From positions 310,001-374,000 of the forward strand of contig NZ_SNAQ03000002.1 in the NCBI RefSeq assembly GCF_004375085.3: a stretch of 64,000 nt of DNA, read 5' to 3'. Origin of the DNA: Lewinella sp. W8. GTDB taxonomy: Bacteria > Bacteroidota > Bacteroidia > Chitinophagales > Saprospiraceae. The notes beneath the pieces are model-generated. The model made no database searches. It was not told the origin of the DNA and was given only the letters and a program-made list of their open reading frames with translations. Below, piece by piece: positions 15,389 through 23,810 of the stretch (position 1 is its first letter; each line of letters starts with the position of its first letter). Both the position numbers and the translations under genes were made by a program.

Positions 15389-15800
15389 GGAGAGGATTAT
15401 CGTTTCCCGGGAGGGGGCGGCATCCAGCGGGATTGCCTCGATTCGGGGAAAGGTGTCTTCGCGTTTACGTGGCCGGTAATTGGGCAACGGCCCCGAGATC
15501 AGTCACTCATCGGGATCGTTGATTCTTAGGAGAATGCAACGGCGTGCGGGTGCAACGTACATCCCAGGGGCGCCAGGACACAAGGTAAACGTAAGGAGAG
15601 CAATCCCCTGGCAGGCAGGTGACGAATCCCGAATTTCTCTCGGTACGTAAGGAAAAACCCTCCTTGGCGCCTTCGGCCCAAAGTAACTTTGGGAAAAAGC
15701 CGATTTGTCGGATTCCGTAATTTGGCAAACAAATCTCGCTTTTCGTCAAACGATACCCAGGCAATATTCCGTTAACGTTCTGTTTGCTTAACTTGGCGTG
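15389..15800. other. Divergent intergenic region, 412 bp
   Basis: Lies between the minus-strand surface protein gene and the plus-strand peptidase gene, so it must hold both promoters. I see CCAAAGTAACTTTGG (15680-15694), a near-palindrome with 7-bp arms CCAAAGT/ACTTTGG around one base, and AT-rich DNA from 15715 onward, but no box that I can assign with confidence. Reading frames here have no protein-like composition. Confidence 0.4.
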
Positions 15801-17045
15801 ATGAAAAGGCTCCCCCTCCTACTCCTGTTGCTGCTTCCAATTCTCGGATTTGCCCAACCGCCGGCGAGTATTGGACTGGACATGGCCACCAGCCTGCAGG
15901 ACTACGATGGCAGCCTCATCCCGCCCCGGGCCTACCCCACCTACGAGCTGTACGAGAGGATCATGACCGAGCTGGCTGCCCGGTATCCGGACAACTGCGC
16001 CCTGGAAGAATGGGGCGTCTTACCTTCCGGCCACCGCATCCTTACGCTGAGAATTACGAAGAACGTCCGCCGCTCCGTGGGCAAGCCCCAGGTATTACTG
16101 ACGGCGGCCATGCACGGCGACGAAACGGCCGGTTACTGGCTCATGCTGAAGCTGGCCGAGCACCTGCTGCGGGCCGAACCGGGCCGCCTGCTGGAGGACA
16201 CCGAAATCTTCATCAATCCCCTGGCCAATCCCGACGGCGCCTTCCCCCGGGGAGGGCAGTCGCTGGCGGGTTCCCGCCGGGGCAACAGTCAGGGCGTCGA
16301 CCTCAACCGAAACTACCCCGATCCCGACGACGGGGCCCATCCCGACGACTACGCCTACCAACCGGAAACGCGCATCTTCATGGAGGCCGCCCGGAGGCAC
16401 AGCTTCGACCTGGCCCTTAACCTCCACGGAGGGGCCGAAGTCTTTAATTACCCCTGGGATACCTACCGACAGCGGCACGCCGACAACGACTGGTGGCGCC
16501 GCATCAGTCGGGATTTTGCCAGCCGGGCCCAAACGGCCAGCGGCAACGGCCGCTACTTTCAGGGCCGCCATCAGGGAGTGACCAACGGCCACGACTGGTA
16601 CCCCATTGCCGGCTCCCGCCAGGATTACATGAACTACTACCACCGCTGTCGGGAAGCCACCCTGGAGGTGACCAAAGCCAAGCGTTTTCCCGCCCGCGAA
16701 CTGCCCAGCCTCTGGAAGTACACCCGCACCGCGTTGCTGGGGTACCTCAACGAAGCACGCCGCGGCGTGCACGGTTACGTGGTCGACGCCAATACCGGCA
16801 AACCCCTGAAGGCCCACGTGTCCATCCCCGGCCACGATTACGCCAACTCCGACGTTTTCACCGACCCCCGCTACGGTAACTTCTACCGCTTCCTCTCCAC
16901 CGGAACCTATCAACTGCAGGTATCCTCCCAGGGTTACGAAACCGAATGGGTTTCCCTCAACGTGAAGGATACCCAGCGGACCGACCTCCGGATTGAACTC
17001 CGGCCGCGGATGAAGCCCACCGAACTGGCCGTCAGAAAGCGGTAA
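15801..17045 (+). CDS. M14 zinc carboxypeptidase with CarboxypepD_reg domain
   Basis: An exported peptidase that removes C-terminal residues from peptides. ATG at 15801 is chosen; a GTG three bases earlier would add only one residue. A signal peptide (1-19, ending LGFAQ) is followed by the M14 catalytic domain with zinc ligands His105-x-x-Glu108 (AMHGDE) and His209 (LNLHGG), substrate-binding Arg170/Asn171 in DLNRNYPDP, and catalytic Glu289 in REATLEVT. Residues about 324-400 (VHGYVVDANTGKPLKAHVSIPG...RTDLRIEL) form the transthyretin-like regulatory domain typical of carboxypeptidase D/M types. All key residues are present. It appears to be a single-gene unit. Confidence 0.92.
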   Translation: MKRLPLLLLLLLPILGFAQPPASIGLDMATSLQDYDGSLIPPRAYPTYELYERIMTELAARYPDNCALEEWGVLPSGHRILTLRITKNVRRSVGKPQVLLTAAMHGDETAGYWLMLKLAEHLLRAEPGRLLEDTEIFINPLANPDGAFPRGGQSLAGSRRGNSQGVDLNRNYPDPDDGAHPDDYAYQPETRIFMEAARRHSFDLALNLHGGAEVFNYPWDTYRQRHADNDWWRRISRDFASRAQTASGNGRYFQGRHQGVTNGHDWYPIAGSRQDYMNYYHRCREATLEVTKAKRFPARELPSLWKYTRTALLGYLNEARRGVHGYVVDANTGKPLKAHVSIPGHDYANSDVFTDPRYGNFYRFLSTGTYQLQVSSQGYETEWVSLNVKDTQRTDLRIELRPRMKPTELAVRKR

Positions 17046-17098
17046 GGCTTTGATCCGGCGTTTTCTCTTCATGTACCCTTAACCCTATCCGTATCGGC

Positions 17099-17875
17099 AT
17101 GTCTGGCAGCATTCCAATCTTTCTGCGGGAACATCAGGAGCTTTTACACTCCCTCGAGCTTCCGGTCCTGCGGATCGAGGCGACCCCCATCATGGATGGT
17201 TTGACGGGTGACTCACTTCCCCTGATGGAAAGTAAGTTCGGGGGGCTCCCCTACTTCCCGGACCACGTGGCCTGGCCAACCGATATCCAGGGAGACTTTA
17301 TGCTACCGGTAGCCCAGATCAACTTTTCCCAGGCTCCGGCATTACCGGGATTCCCGACTTCCGGCCTCCTACAGCTGTTCCTCTCCCCCACTTCCTGGTA
17401 CGACAACGTCGCCAAAGTCATCTATCATCCGGCGGACGATCTCAATTATCTTCCCCGCACGGACTTCAGTTTTCTGGAAGCGTCCGTCTTTGCGGAAAGT
17501 CCCATTCAGGCCGTGCACCGCTTGTCCTTTCGGCAAGATGTGGATCCGGGCTCTTCGTCAGATTTTCGGTTTGGCCAGCAATTTGGACCGCTCGCCGACC
17601 TGGAATTCCCCGACCAGCTATCCGACGAAGAAGCGGAAGAGTTTGATGAATACTTTGACGGTTCGGGCCACAAGATCGGCGGATACGGAGCCTTCACCCA
17701 GGATGACCCCCGGGATTACGGGGAGGCCAGCGGGAAGTCCGTCCAACTTCTACAAATCGACACCGACGAATTCATCACCTGGGGAGATATGGGCATTGGT
17801 CACCTGCTGATTGATCCGGAGGACTTACGGACGGGACACCTGGAACGGGCGGTTTTTTACTGGGATTGTCATTAG
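17099..17875 (+). CDS. DUF1963 (YwqG-like) protein
   Basis: A 258-residue soluble protein of the DUF1963/YwqG family, whose function is unknown. Family landmarks are in order: SKFGGLPYFPDHVAWP (about 41-56), LPVAQINFSQAP and GLLQLFLSP (about 66-98), GHKIGGYGAFTQDDPR (about 183-198), SVQLLQIDTDE...WGDMGIGHLLIDPEDL (about 207-240) and a final VFYWDCH. Length is normal. It has no obvious functional link to the upstream peptidase 53 bp away, though co-transcription is possible. Confidence 0.88.
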   Translation: MSGSIPIFLREHQELLHSLELPVLRIEATPIMDGLTGDSLPLMESKFGGLPYFPDHVAWPTDIQGDFMLPVAQINFSQAPALPGFPTSGLLQLFLSPTSWYDNVAKVIYHPADDLNYLPRTDFSFLEASVFAESPIQAVHRLSFRQDVDPGSSSDFRFGQQFGPLADLEFPDQLSDEEAEEFDEYFDGSGHKIGGYGAFTQDDPRDYGEASGKSVQLLQIDTDEFITWGDMGIGHLLIDPEDLRTGHLERAVFYWDCH

Positions 17876-17901
17876 GGGGAATCTTAGGCTGTTGGTATTT
17901 T

Positions 17902-17965
17902 GGTCTGTTGGTCTGTTGGTCTGTTGGTTTTTTAGTCTGTTAGTCCGTTAGTCTGTTAGTCCGTT
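17902..17965 (+). repeat. Eight-unit 8-bp tandem repeat
   Basis: Eight octamers in perfect register: GGTCTGTT three times, one degraded GGTTTTTT, then AGTCTGTT and AGTCCGTT alternating twice. It follows the DUF1963 gene and has no coding capacity. Copy number is probably variable through slippage. Confidence 0.85.
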
Positions 17966-18200
17966 AGTCCTTCACGGGAGGAAGGTGAAAGGATACCCCG
18001 ATAAAGTTTTCTCTTGCCACCGTTGATCACTTTCTCCACCCCAAAATCTCTCTGAAATCTTTTTCACTTTTTCCCGGGTTGTGGGCCTTGCCGCAGGGGA
18101 TACGAGTATTCCGTCTCGCTTCACGGTCCCTCACCCCGACACCATGCTTCAACCTAAGGACGGGCAAGAGGTTATGGTAGGGAAGCAAAGTCAGATTTTC

Positions 18201-18208
18201 TATCTTTG
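18201..18208 (+). promoter_or_regulatory. Promoter -7 box of pruA
   Basis: TATCTTTG followed by CCGCC, 28 bp before the pruA start, matches the Bacteroidota sigma-A -7 element TAnnTTTG exactly. The -33 element is not clear. Confidence 0.6.
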
Positions 18209-18236
18209 CCGCCCCTAACCAAGCCAAAGTACGTCC

Positions 18237-19868
18237 ATGTCTAACGCAATATTTAACATCGCCATTCCCGCCAACGAACCCGTGCTGGGATATGCTCCCG
18301 GTAGTCCGGAGAAGGCCGAGCTGCAGGAAGCCCTCAAGGCCGCAAAAAGTGAGGTCAAAGAACTCCCCGCCTTCATCAATGGTAAGCGGATTCTGGAGGG
18401 AGAAAAAGTTAGTGTGCACCCTCCCCACGAGATCAAGCATACCCTCGGTCATTTTTACCGGGGAACGCAGGATCACGTGCACCAGGCTATCGACGCCGCC
18501 CTAAACGCCAAGGAAAGCTGGGCGGCTACGCCCTGGCAGGAACGGGTGGCCGTTTTCCTGCGGGCGGCAGATCTGCTGAGTGGTCCCTTCCGCGCTAAAA
18601 TGAATGCGGCAACCATGTTGGCCCAAAGCAAAAATGCCTACCAGGCCGAGATTGATGCGGTGGCCGAGATGTGTGACTTCTTCCGCTTTAACGCCTACTT
18701 CCTGCAGGAAATCTACAAAGAGCAGCCCCTGCACAGCCCCAAACCTACCTGGAACAAGCTGGAGTACCGTCCCCTGGAGGGCTTTGTGCTGGCCATTACC
18801 CCCTTCAACTTCACCAGCATCGCCGCTAACCTTCCGGCCGCCCCCGCCATGTGTGGCAACACCGTGGTCTGGAAGCCCGCAGAAACGCAGATTTACAGTG
18901 CGGTAGTGATCATGGAGTTGTTCGAAGCCGCCGGACTGCCCCCGGGCGTCATTAACCTCATCTACACCGATGGTCCCGAAGTAGGGGACATCGTCTTCAA
19001 GCACCGCGAATTTGCCGGACTGCACTTTACGGGTAGCACCGGCGTCTTCCGTCATCTTTGGAAAGAGATCGGTCAGAACATCGAGCACTACCGTAGCTAC
19101 CCCCGGGTAGTGGGGGAAACCGGTGGCAAAGACTTCGTGATTGCTCACCCGAGCTCCGACGCCGAACAAGTGGCCGTCGCCCTACTCCGGGGTGCGTTCG
19201 AATTTCAGGGACAAAAATGTTCCGCTGCCTCCCGGGCCTACCTCCCCGCCAGCCTCTGGCCGTCCATCAAGGAGCGCCTCCTGGCCGACATGAAGACGCT
19301 CAAGATGGGTACGGTGGAAGATTTCGGCAACTTCATTAACGCCGTGATTGACGAACGGGCCTTCGACAAGATTGCCGGATACATCGATGGAGAGAAGGAG
19401 AACCCGAAGGTCGAGATCATCGCCGGAGGAAACCACGACAAATCAGAGGGCTACTTCATTGAGCCCACCGTGATCGTCACCACCGACCCGAAGTCGCGTA
19501 CGATGGAAGAGGAAATCTTTGGTCCCGTACTGACGATCTACGTCTACGAAGACGACCAGTGGGAGAACGCCCTCAAGCTGGTAGACGAAACGTCTCCCTA
19601 CGCGCTTACGGGTGCCGTCTTTGCCACCGACCGCAACGTCATCGATCAGGCCACTAAGGCCCTGCGCAACGCAGCCGGTAACTTCTACGTGAACGACAAG
19701 CCAACCGGTGCCGTAGTGGGGCAACAACCCTTTGGTGGAGCCCGCGGTAGTGGAACCAACGACAAGGCCGGTTCCGCCCTCAACCTCTACCGTTGGATTT
19801 CCCCTCGCCTGATCAAGGAGAATTTCGCGGCGCCACGCGATTACCGCTATCCTTTCCTCGGGGAATAA
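18237..19868 (+). CDS. pruA: L-glutamate gamma-semialdehyde (1-pyrroline-5-carboxylate) dehydrogenase
   Basis: Oxidises glutamate semialdehyde (from P5C) to glutamate with NAD+, the second step of proline catabolism. At 543 residues it matches the stand-alone P5CDH subfamily. It shows the family N-terminus (NEPVLGYAPGSPEKAELQEAL), the Rossmann segment ITPFNFTSIAANLPAAPAMCGNTVVWKPA (about 187-215), GSTGVFRHLWKEIG, general base Glu294 in VGETGGKD and nucleophile Cys328 in FQGQKCSAASRAY. The terminal segments FGGARGSGTNDKAGS and RWISPRLIKENF are also typical. No proline dehydrogenase gene is next to it. It is transcribed alone: a -7 box lies upstream and a strong terminator downstream. Confidence 0.95.
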   Translation: MSNAIFNIAIPANEPVLGYAPGSPEKAELQEALKAAKSEVKELPAFINGKRILEGEKVSVHPPHEIKHTLGHFYRGTQDHVHQAIDAALNAKESWAATPWQERVAVFLRAADLLSGPFRAKMNAATMLAQSKNAYQAEIDAVAEMCDFFRFNAYFLQEIYKEQPLHSPKPTWNKLEYRPLEGFVLAITPFNFTSIAANLPAAPAMCGNTVVWKPAETQIYSAVVIMELFEAAGLPPGVINLIYTDGPEVGDIVFKHREFAGLHFTGSTGVFRHLWKEIGQNIEHYRSYPRVVGETGGKDFVIAHPSSDAEQVAVALLRGAFEFQGQKCSAASRAYLPASLWPSIKERLLADMKTLKMGTVEDFGNFINAVIDERAFDKIAGYIDGEKENPKVEIIAGGNHDKSEGYFIEPTVIVTTDPKSRTMEEEIFGPVLTIYVYEDDQWENALKLVDETSPYALTGAVFATDRNVIDQATKALRNAAGNFYVNDKPTGAVVGQQPFGGARGSGTNDKAGSALNLYRWISPRLIKENFAAPRDYRYPFLGE

Positions 19869-19892
19869 GGCAAACAATAATGAAATGAAGGG

Positions 19893-19928
19893 AGGACCGA
19901 ATGGGTAAAACTGTTCGGTCCTTTTTTA
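19893..19928 (+). terminator. Intrinsic terminator after pruA
   Basis: AGGACCGAA (19893-19901) pairs perfectly with TTCGGTCCT (19914-19922), 12-nt loop, followed by six T. Confidence 0.9.
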
Positions 19929-19992
19929 TTGACTAGAACACGCTGGATTCATGCTCCTCACAAAGAAAAAACTCAAAAAATGACATCTATCA

Positions 19993-20023
19993 TTTTGAAT
20001 ATCTAAATATCTATATATCTTTA
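19993..20023 (+). promoter_or_regulatory. Probable promoter of the acetate-block porin gene
   Basis: TTTTG (19993-19997), an 18-bp AT-rich spacer containing three ATATCT-like repeats, and TATCTTTA (20016-20023), one mismatch from TAnnTTTG. The start codon is 51 bp further on. Confidence 0.5.
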
Positions 20024-20074
20024 CGGCATAGGTAAGCGAGTATTCACCATTTCCGTTTTTCGAAATCACTTATC

Positions 20075-21349
20075 ATGTCGATCATTCACCAACGGACCGC
20101 ACTTGCGTGCGGCCTGCTCCTGGCAGTGCTTTGCCTTAGCGCACCACTCGGCGCACAGAAAAACAGTGAGGATACTGATCACACTTACCGTCCGCTGAAA
20201 CTGAAGCTTGACGAAAAGGGTGACAAATACGTCCGCTTTATCCTTTGGCACCAGATGTGGGCCACCACCAATAATCTGGCTGGAGGCAGCAATAAGGTAC
20301 AGCTCACGCCCTCCATCCGTCGTTCCCGTATCCTGGCCTACGCCCAGATTTCTCCCCGCTTCCTGCTGCTCACCCATTTCGGGCTGAACGGCCTGACGCC
20401 CGGCAACCTGACTACGTTGGGGAATAACGGGGACGCCCCCCAGTTCTTCCTGCACGGAGCCTGGACGGAATTCAAGGTAAGTCAGGACAATTCGCTTTAT
20501 GTGGGGGCGGGCCTTCACTACTGGAACGGTTTGACCCGCCTCAGCAGCGCCAGCACCCTCAATTTCATGACCCTGGACCAGCCACGGCCATTTGCTCCCT
20601 GGCACAGTCTGGGATACGGAGACCAGTTTGCCCGCCACCTTGGGGTCTACGCGAAGGGGCAGTTAGGTAAACTGGACTACCGGGTGTCCGTCAACTCCCC
20701 CAGCCGGGCATCCCTCAATAATGGAGTTTCCTACGCTGCGTTGAGCAACATTACCTATAACGGTGTGATGCACGCGGATGCAGATAACCTGCCCACCGGA
20801 AACGGCATTTATCAGGGCTACGTCCGGTATAACCTTTGGGATGCGGAAGGAACCAAGCTACCCTACAACGTGGGCACCTACCTGGGCAAGAAGAAAGTAT
20901 TCGCCCTGGGTGGTGGCTTTTATCTGCACCCGAACGGTGCCTATGACCATACGGAAGGCCAGGAAGGTCACGTAGACGTCGGCCACTTCGCGGTGGATGC
21001 CTTTATGGACTTGCCCACCAAAGGTGGGTGCTTCAACGCCTACGCCTCACTCATGAACTTTGACTACGGAGAAAACTTCGTGGGCCGCTGGGCGGGCACC
21101 GGTACGGCCGTGTACGGGCAGGTGGGCTATTTCCTGCAGGCGGCCAAGATTATGCCTTACTTTGCTTATCAGGTGGGGAACTACGATGGCTTTGAGGAAA
21201 ACATGACCTCCTTTAATGCCGGGATTAACTACTTCCTCAACGGGCACAACGCAAAACTCACGCTGGAATTTCACCGCATCAACAACGATCTAACTACTAC
21301 GCGTGGAGACGTCAGCCAGCTACGGATGCAGGCGCACGTTTTCCTTTGA
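20075..21349 (+). CDS. Outer-membrane porin-like beta-barrel protein
   Basis: A 424-residue exported protein with a signal peptide (about 1-28, ending LGAQ). The mature part is rich in alternating aromatic strands and Gly/Asn turns (e.g. LLLTHFGLNGL, FFLHGAWTEFKVSQDNSLYVGAGLHYW, VGTYLGKKKVFALGGGFYLHP) and ends in a strand finishing VFL, consistent with an outer-membrane barrel of the porin type. It immediately precedes the DUF4212 and SSS transporter genes in the same direction, so it likely admits the carboxylate that these carry across the inner membrane. The substrate, acetate by context, is inferred. Confidence 0.75.
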   Translation: MSIIHQRTALACGLLLAVLCLSAPLGAQKNSEDTDHTYRPLKLKLDEKGDKYVRFILWHQMWATTNNLAGGSNKVQLTPSIRRSRILAYAQISPRFLLLTHFGLNGLTPGNLTTLGNNGDAPQFFLHGAWTEFKVSQDNSLYVGAGLHYWNGLTRLSSASTLNFMTLDQPRPFAPWHSLGYGDQFARHLGVYAKGQLGKLDYRVSVNSPSRASLNNGVSYAALSNITYNGVMHADADNLPTGNGIYQGYVRYNLWDAEGTKLPYNVGTYLGKKKVFALGGGFYLHPNGAYDHTEGQEGHVDVGHFAVDAFMDLPTKGGCFNAYASLMNFDYGENFVGRWAGTGTAVYGQVGYFLQAAKIMPYFAYQVGNYDGFEENMTSFNAGINYFLNGHNAKLTLEFHRINNDLTTTRGDVSQLRMQAHVFL

Positions 21350-21423
21350 TCAGGAGGGCTTCCGGCGATATCCGCCGGGAGCCACTGAACCAAACTATTC
21401 CTTCACCACAATAACCTGTCTTC

Positions 21424-21744
21424 ATGATCCTCGATCAAGAAAAATTAGCGCCGGAGAACGCCCCTACCGGGGGACCAACTCCGGAAGATCTGGCCCAAAA
21501 GAAACGGACGGCCTACTGGAAAGAAAACCTGAGCTATCTGGTGGCCCTACTGGCCGTATGGTTCGTCGTCAGCTACGGATGCGGTATCCTCTTCGTAGAA
21601 CAGCTCAACAACTACCGTATCGGCGGGGCAAAGCTCGGCTTCTGGTTTGCCCAGCAAGGTTCGATTTACGTATTTGTGCTGCTGATTTTCGTCTACGTGT
21701 ATCTCATGAACCGCCTGGACGACAAGTACGGCTTCGGGGAGTAA
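21424..21744 (+). CDS. DUF4212 small subunit of sodium:solute symporter
   Basis: A 106-residue protein with two TM helices (about 40-60 and 75-98) and the family pattern KKxAYWKENLSYLVALLAVWFVVSYGCGILF...LNNYRIGGAKLGFWFAQQGSIYVFVLLIFVYVYLMNRLDDKYGF. DUF4212 proteins are encoded next to SSS symporters of the acetate-permease-like group and are regarded as their small subunits. Here the symporter gene follows after 47 bp. Length and motifs are normal. Confidence 0.93.
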   Translation: MILDQEKLAPENAPTGGPTPEDLAQKKRTAYWKENLSYLVALLAVWFVVSYGCGILFVEQLNNYRIGGAKLGFWFAQQGSIYVFVLLIFVYVYLMNRLDDKYGFGE

Positions 21745-21791
21745 GCCCCCCATTACTCACCCTTTATCTAAACTAGAAAATTTAAGTTCCA

Positions 21792-23585
21792 ATGGACGTA
21801 CAAGCCTGGACCTTCCTCATCGTAGGGCTCACTTTTCTGCTCTACATCGGCATCGCCATCTGGGCGCGTGCCGGCTCCACCAAAGAATTTTACGTCGCCG
21901 GCGGCGGGGTACACCCCGTGGCCAACGGCATGGCTACGGCGGCGGACTGGATGTCGGCGGCCTCCTTCATCTCCATGGCCGGGATCATCAGCTTTGCCGG
22001 TTACGACGGCAGCGTTTACCTCATGGGATGGACCGGAGGCTACGTACTCCTGGCGCTACTGCTCGCCCCCTACCTGCGAAAATTCGGCAAGTTCACCGTC
22101 CCGGACTTCATCGGGGACCGCTACTACAGCAACACTGCCCGGACGGTAGCCGTGATTTGCGCCATCGTGGTTTCCTTCACCTACGTTGCCGGACAGATGC
22201 GTGGTGTCGGGCTGGTCTTCAGTCGTTTCCTGGAAGTTGACATCAACACCGGGGTGTACATCGGGACCCTGATCGTATTCTTCTACGCCATCATGGGCGG
22301 CATGAAGGGCATCACCTACACCCAGGTGGCCCAGTACTGCGTACTGATCTTCGCCTTCATGGTGCCGGCCATTTTCATTTCGCTGAACATGACGGGCAAC
22401 ATCATTCCCCAGTTAGGCTTCATCAGCGAGGTCAACGACGGTAGTGGCGTCGCCCTGCTGGATAAGCTCGACCAGTTGCACACCGACCTTGGCTTTGCGG
22501 AGTATACCAACGGCAGCAAATCCATGATCGACGTATTTGCGATCACCTTTGCCCTCATGGTGGGCACGGCGGGACTACCCCACGTCATCGTCCGCTTCTT
22601 CACCGTACCGAAGGTGAAGGACGCCCGCATCTCCGCCGGCTGGGCCCTGCTGTTCATCGCCATCCTCTACACTACGGCCCCCGCCATTGCCGCCTTTGCG
22701 CGTACGAACCTCATCGACACCATGCAGGACAAGGAATATACCGCCATGCCCGAATGGTTTAAAAAGTGGGAGGAAACCGGCCTGATTGCCTGGGTGGATA
22801 AGGACGGCGACGGCGCCATCAACTACGCTCCCGGAGCGGCCATGGAAGGTAAGCCCGTCGCCCAGCTGAAGGACGGCCTGCCCCTGCGCGGCGATTACGG
22901 TCAGGTGATGGTCGCCAACGCCGCCACGACCACCGAAAACGAGGTCTACATCGACAACGACATCATGGTGCTGGCCAACCCCGAAATTGCCGGTCTGCCC
23001 AACTGGATCATTGCCCTGGTAGCAGCGGGCGGTCTGGCCGCCGCCCTCAGTACGGCCGCTGGTCTGCTCCTCGTCATTTCCACGGCCCTTTCCCGGGACC
23101 TGATGCGCATGCAGATCAAGCCCAACATGAGCGAGAAAGAAGAGCTCTGGTGGGCCCGCGGCGGTGCCGCCATGGCCGTCATCGTGGCCGCCTACTTCGG
23201 CATCAACCCTCCCGGATTCGTAGCCGCTACGGTTGCCCTGGCCTTCGGCCTGGCCGCCGCCAGCTTCTTCCCGGCCATCGTGCTGGGCATCTTCGACAAA
23301 CGGATGAACCGCCAGGGGGCCGTTTCCGGCATGATTGTGGGTATCCTCCTGATGTTTGGCTACATGGCCGTCTACAAGCTGGGATGGTTCGTTGACGAAG
23401 TTCCGAGCAAGGACAGCTGGTGGTTTGGCATCTCCCCCGAAGGCTTCGGCACCGTCGCCATGGTGGTAAACCTGGCCGTCTCGCTGGTCGTCAGCCGCAT
23501 GACGCCTCCCCCACCCCAGTCGGTACAGGACATCGTAGAAGACATCCGCATCCCTAGTGGTGCCGGCGAAGCTCACGACCACTAA
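21792..23585 (+). CDS. SSS-family sodium:solute (acetate-like) symporter
   Basis: A 597-residue secondary transporter with about 13 TM segments. The N-terminus (YIGIAIWARAGSTKEFYVAGGGVHPVANGMATAADWMSAASFISMAGIISFAGYDG) is characteristic of the ActP-like SSS branch that pairs with DUF4212. A polar insertion (about 310-400) with a DKDGDGAINYAPGAAMEGKP segment lies between helices and contains an EF-hand-like acidic loop (DKDGDGAIN). GLAAALSTAAGLLLVISTALSRDL is the conserved late-helix signature. It probably couples Na+ to uptake of acetate or another short carboxylate. Acetyl-CoA synthetase at 26702 supports acetate. Confidence 0.92.
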   Translation: MDVQAWTFLIVGLTFLLYIGIAIWARAGSTKEFYVAGGGVHPVANGMATAADWMSAASFISMAGIISFAGYDGSVYLMGWTGGYVLLALLLAPYLRKFGKFTVPDFIGDRYYSNTARTVAVICAIVVSFTYVAGQMRGVGLVFSRFLEVDINTGVYIGTLIVFFYAIMGGMKGITYTQVAQYCVLIFAFMVPAIFISLNMTGNIIPQLGFISEVNDGSGVALLDKLDQLHTDLGFAEYTNGSKSMIDVFAITFALMVGTAGLPHVIVRFFTVPKVKDARISAGWALLFIAILYTTAPAIAAFARTNLIDTMQDKEYTAMPEWFKKWEETGLIAWVDKDGDGAINYAPGAAMEGKPVAQLKDGLPLRGDYGQVMVANAATTTENEVYIDNDIMVLANPEIAGLPNWIIALVAAGGLAAALSTAAGLLLVISTALSRDLMRMQIKPNMSEKEELWWARGGAAMAVIVAAYFGINPPGFVAATVALAFGLAAASFFPAIVLGIFDKRMNRQGAVSGMIVGILLMFGYMAVYKLGWFVDEVPSKDSWWFGISPEGFGTVAMVVNLAVSLVVSRMTPPPPQSVQDIVEDIRIPSGAGEAHDH

Positions 23586-23594
23586 GCTCCAACA

Positions 23595-23810
23595 ATGCCC
23601 CTGCGACACGTTAAACGTCCGGCCCTGATCGTGCTCTTCCTGGCCAGCATGCTGCTCCTCAACTTTCCGTTGATTGGGCTGGCGGAGTCCGTGATCGAAG
23701 CCGGACGTTTTCCGTTGTTGCTCCTGTACCTCCTGATCATCTGGATCGGTATCGTCTTCCTCATCGCCCGCCTCTACGGCGCTTCCCCAAAGCAGCGTAA
23801 GGATGAGTAG
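23595..23810 (+). CDS. Small two-TM membrane protein in the acetate block
   Basis: A 71-residue protein with a basic N-terminus and two hydrophobic helices (about 10-29 and 39-60), ending KQRKDE. It lies 9 bp after the symporter gene and overlaps the start of the sensor kinase gene by 8 bp, so it is translationally coupled on both sides. No family is named here with confidence. Its position suggests an accessory subunit of the symporter or of the SSS-type sensor kinase. Confidence 0.8.
   Translation: MPLRHVKRPALIVLFLASMLLLNFPLIGLAESVIEAGRFPLLLLYLLIIWIGIVFLIARLYGASPKQRKDE

Noticed and set aside
15507-15764. 85-codon minus-strand frame upstream of the peptidase gene
   Set aside because: Lies in the divergent promoter region, low-complexity and without recognisable domains.
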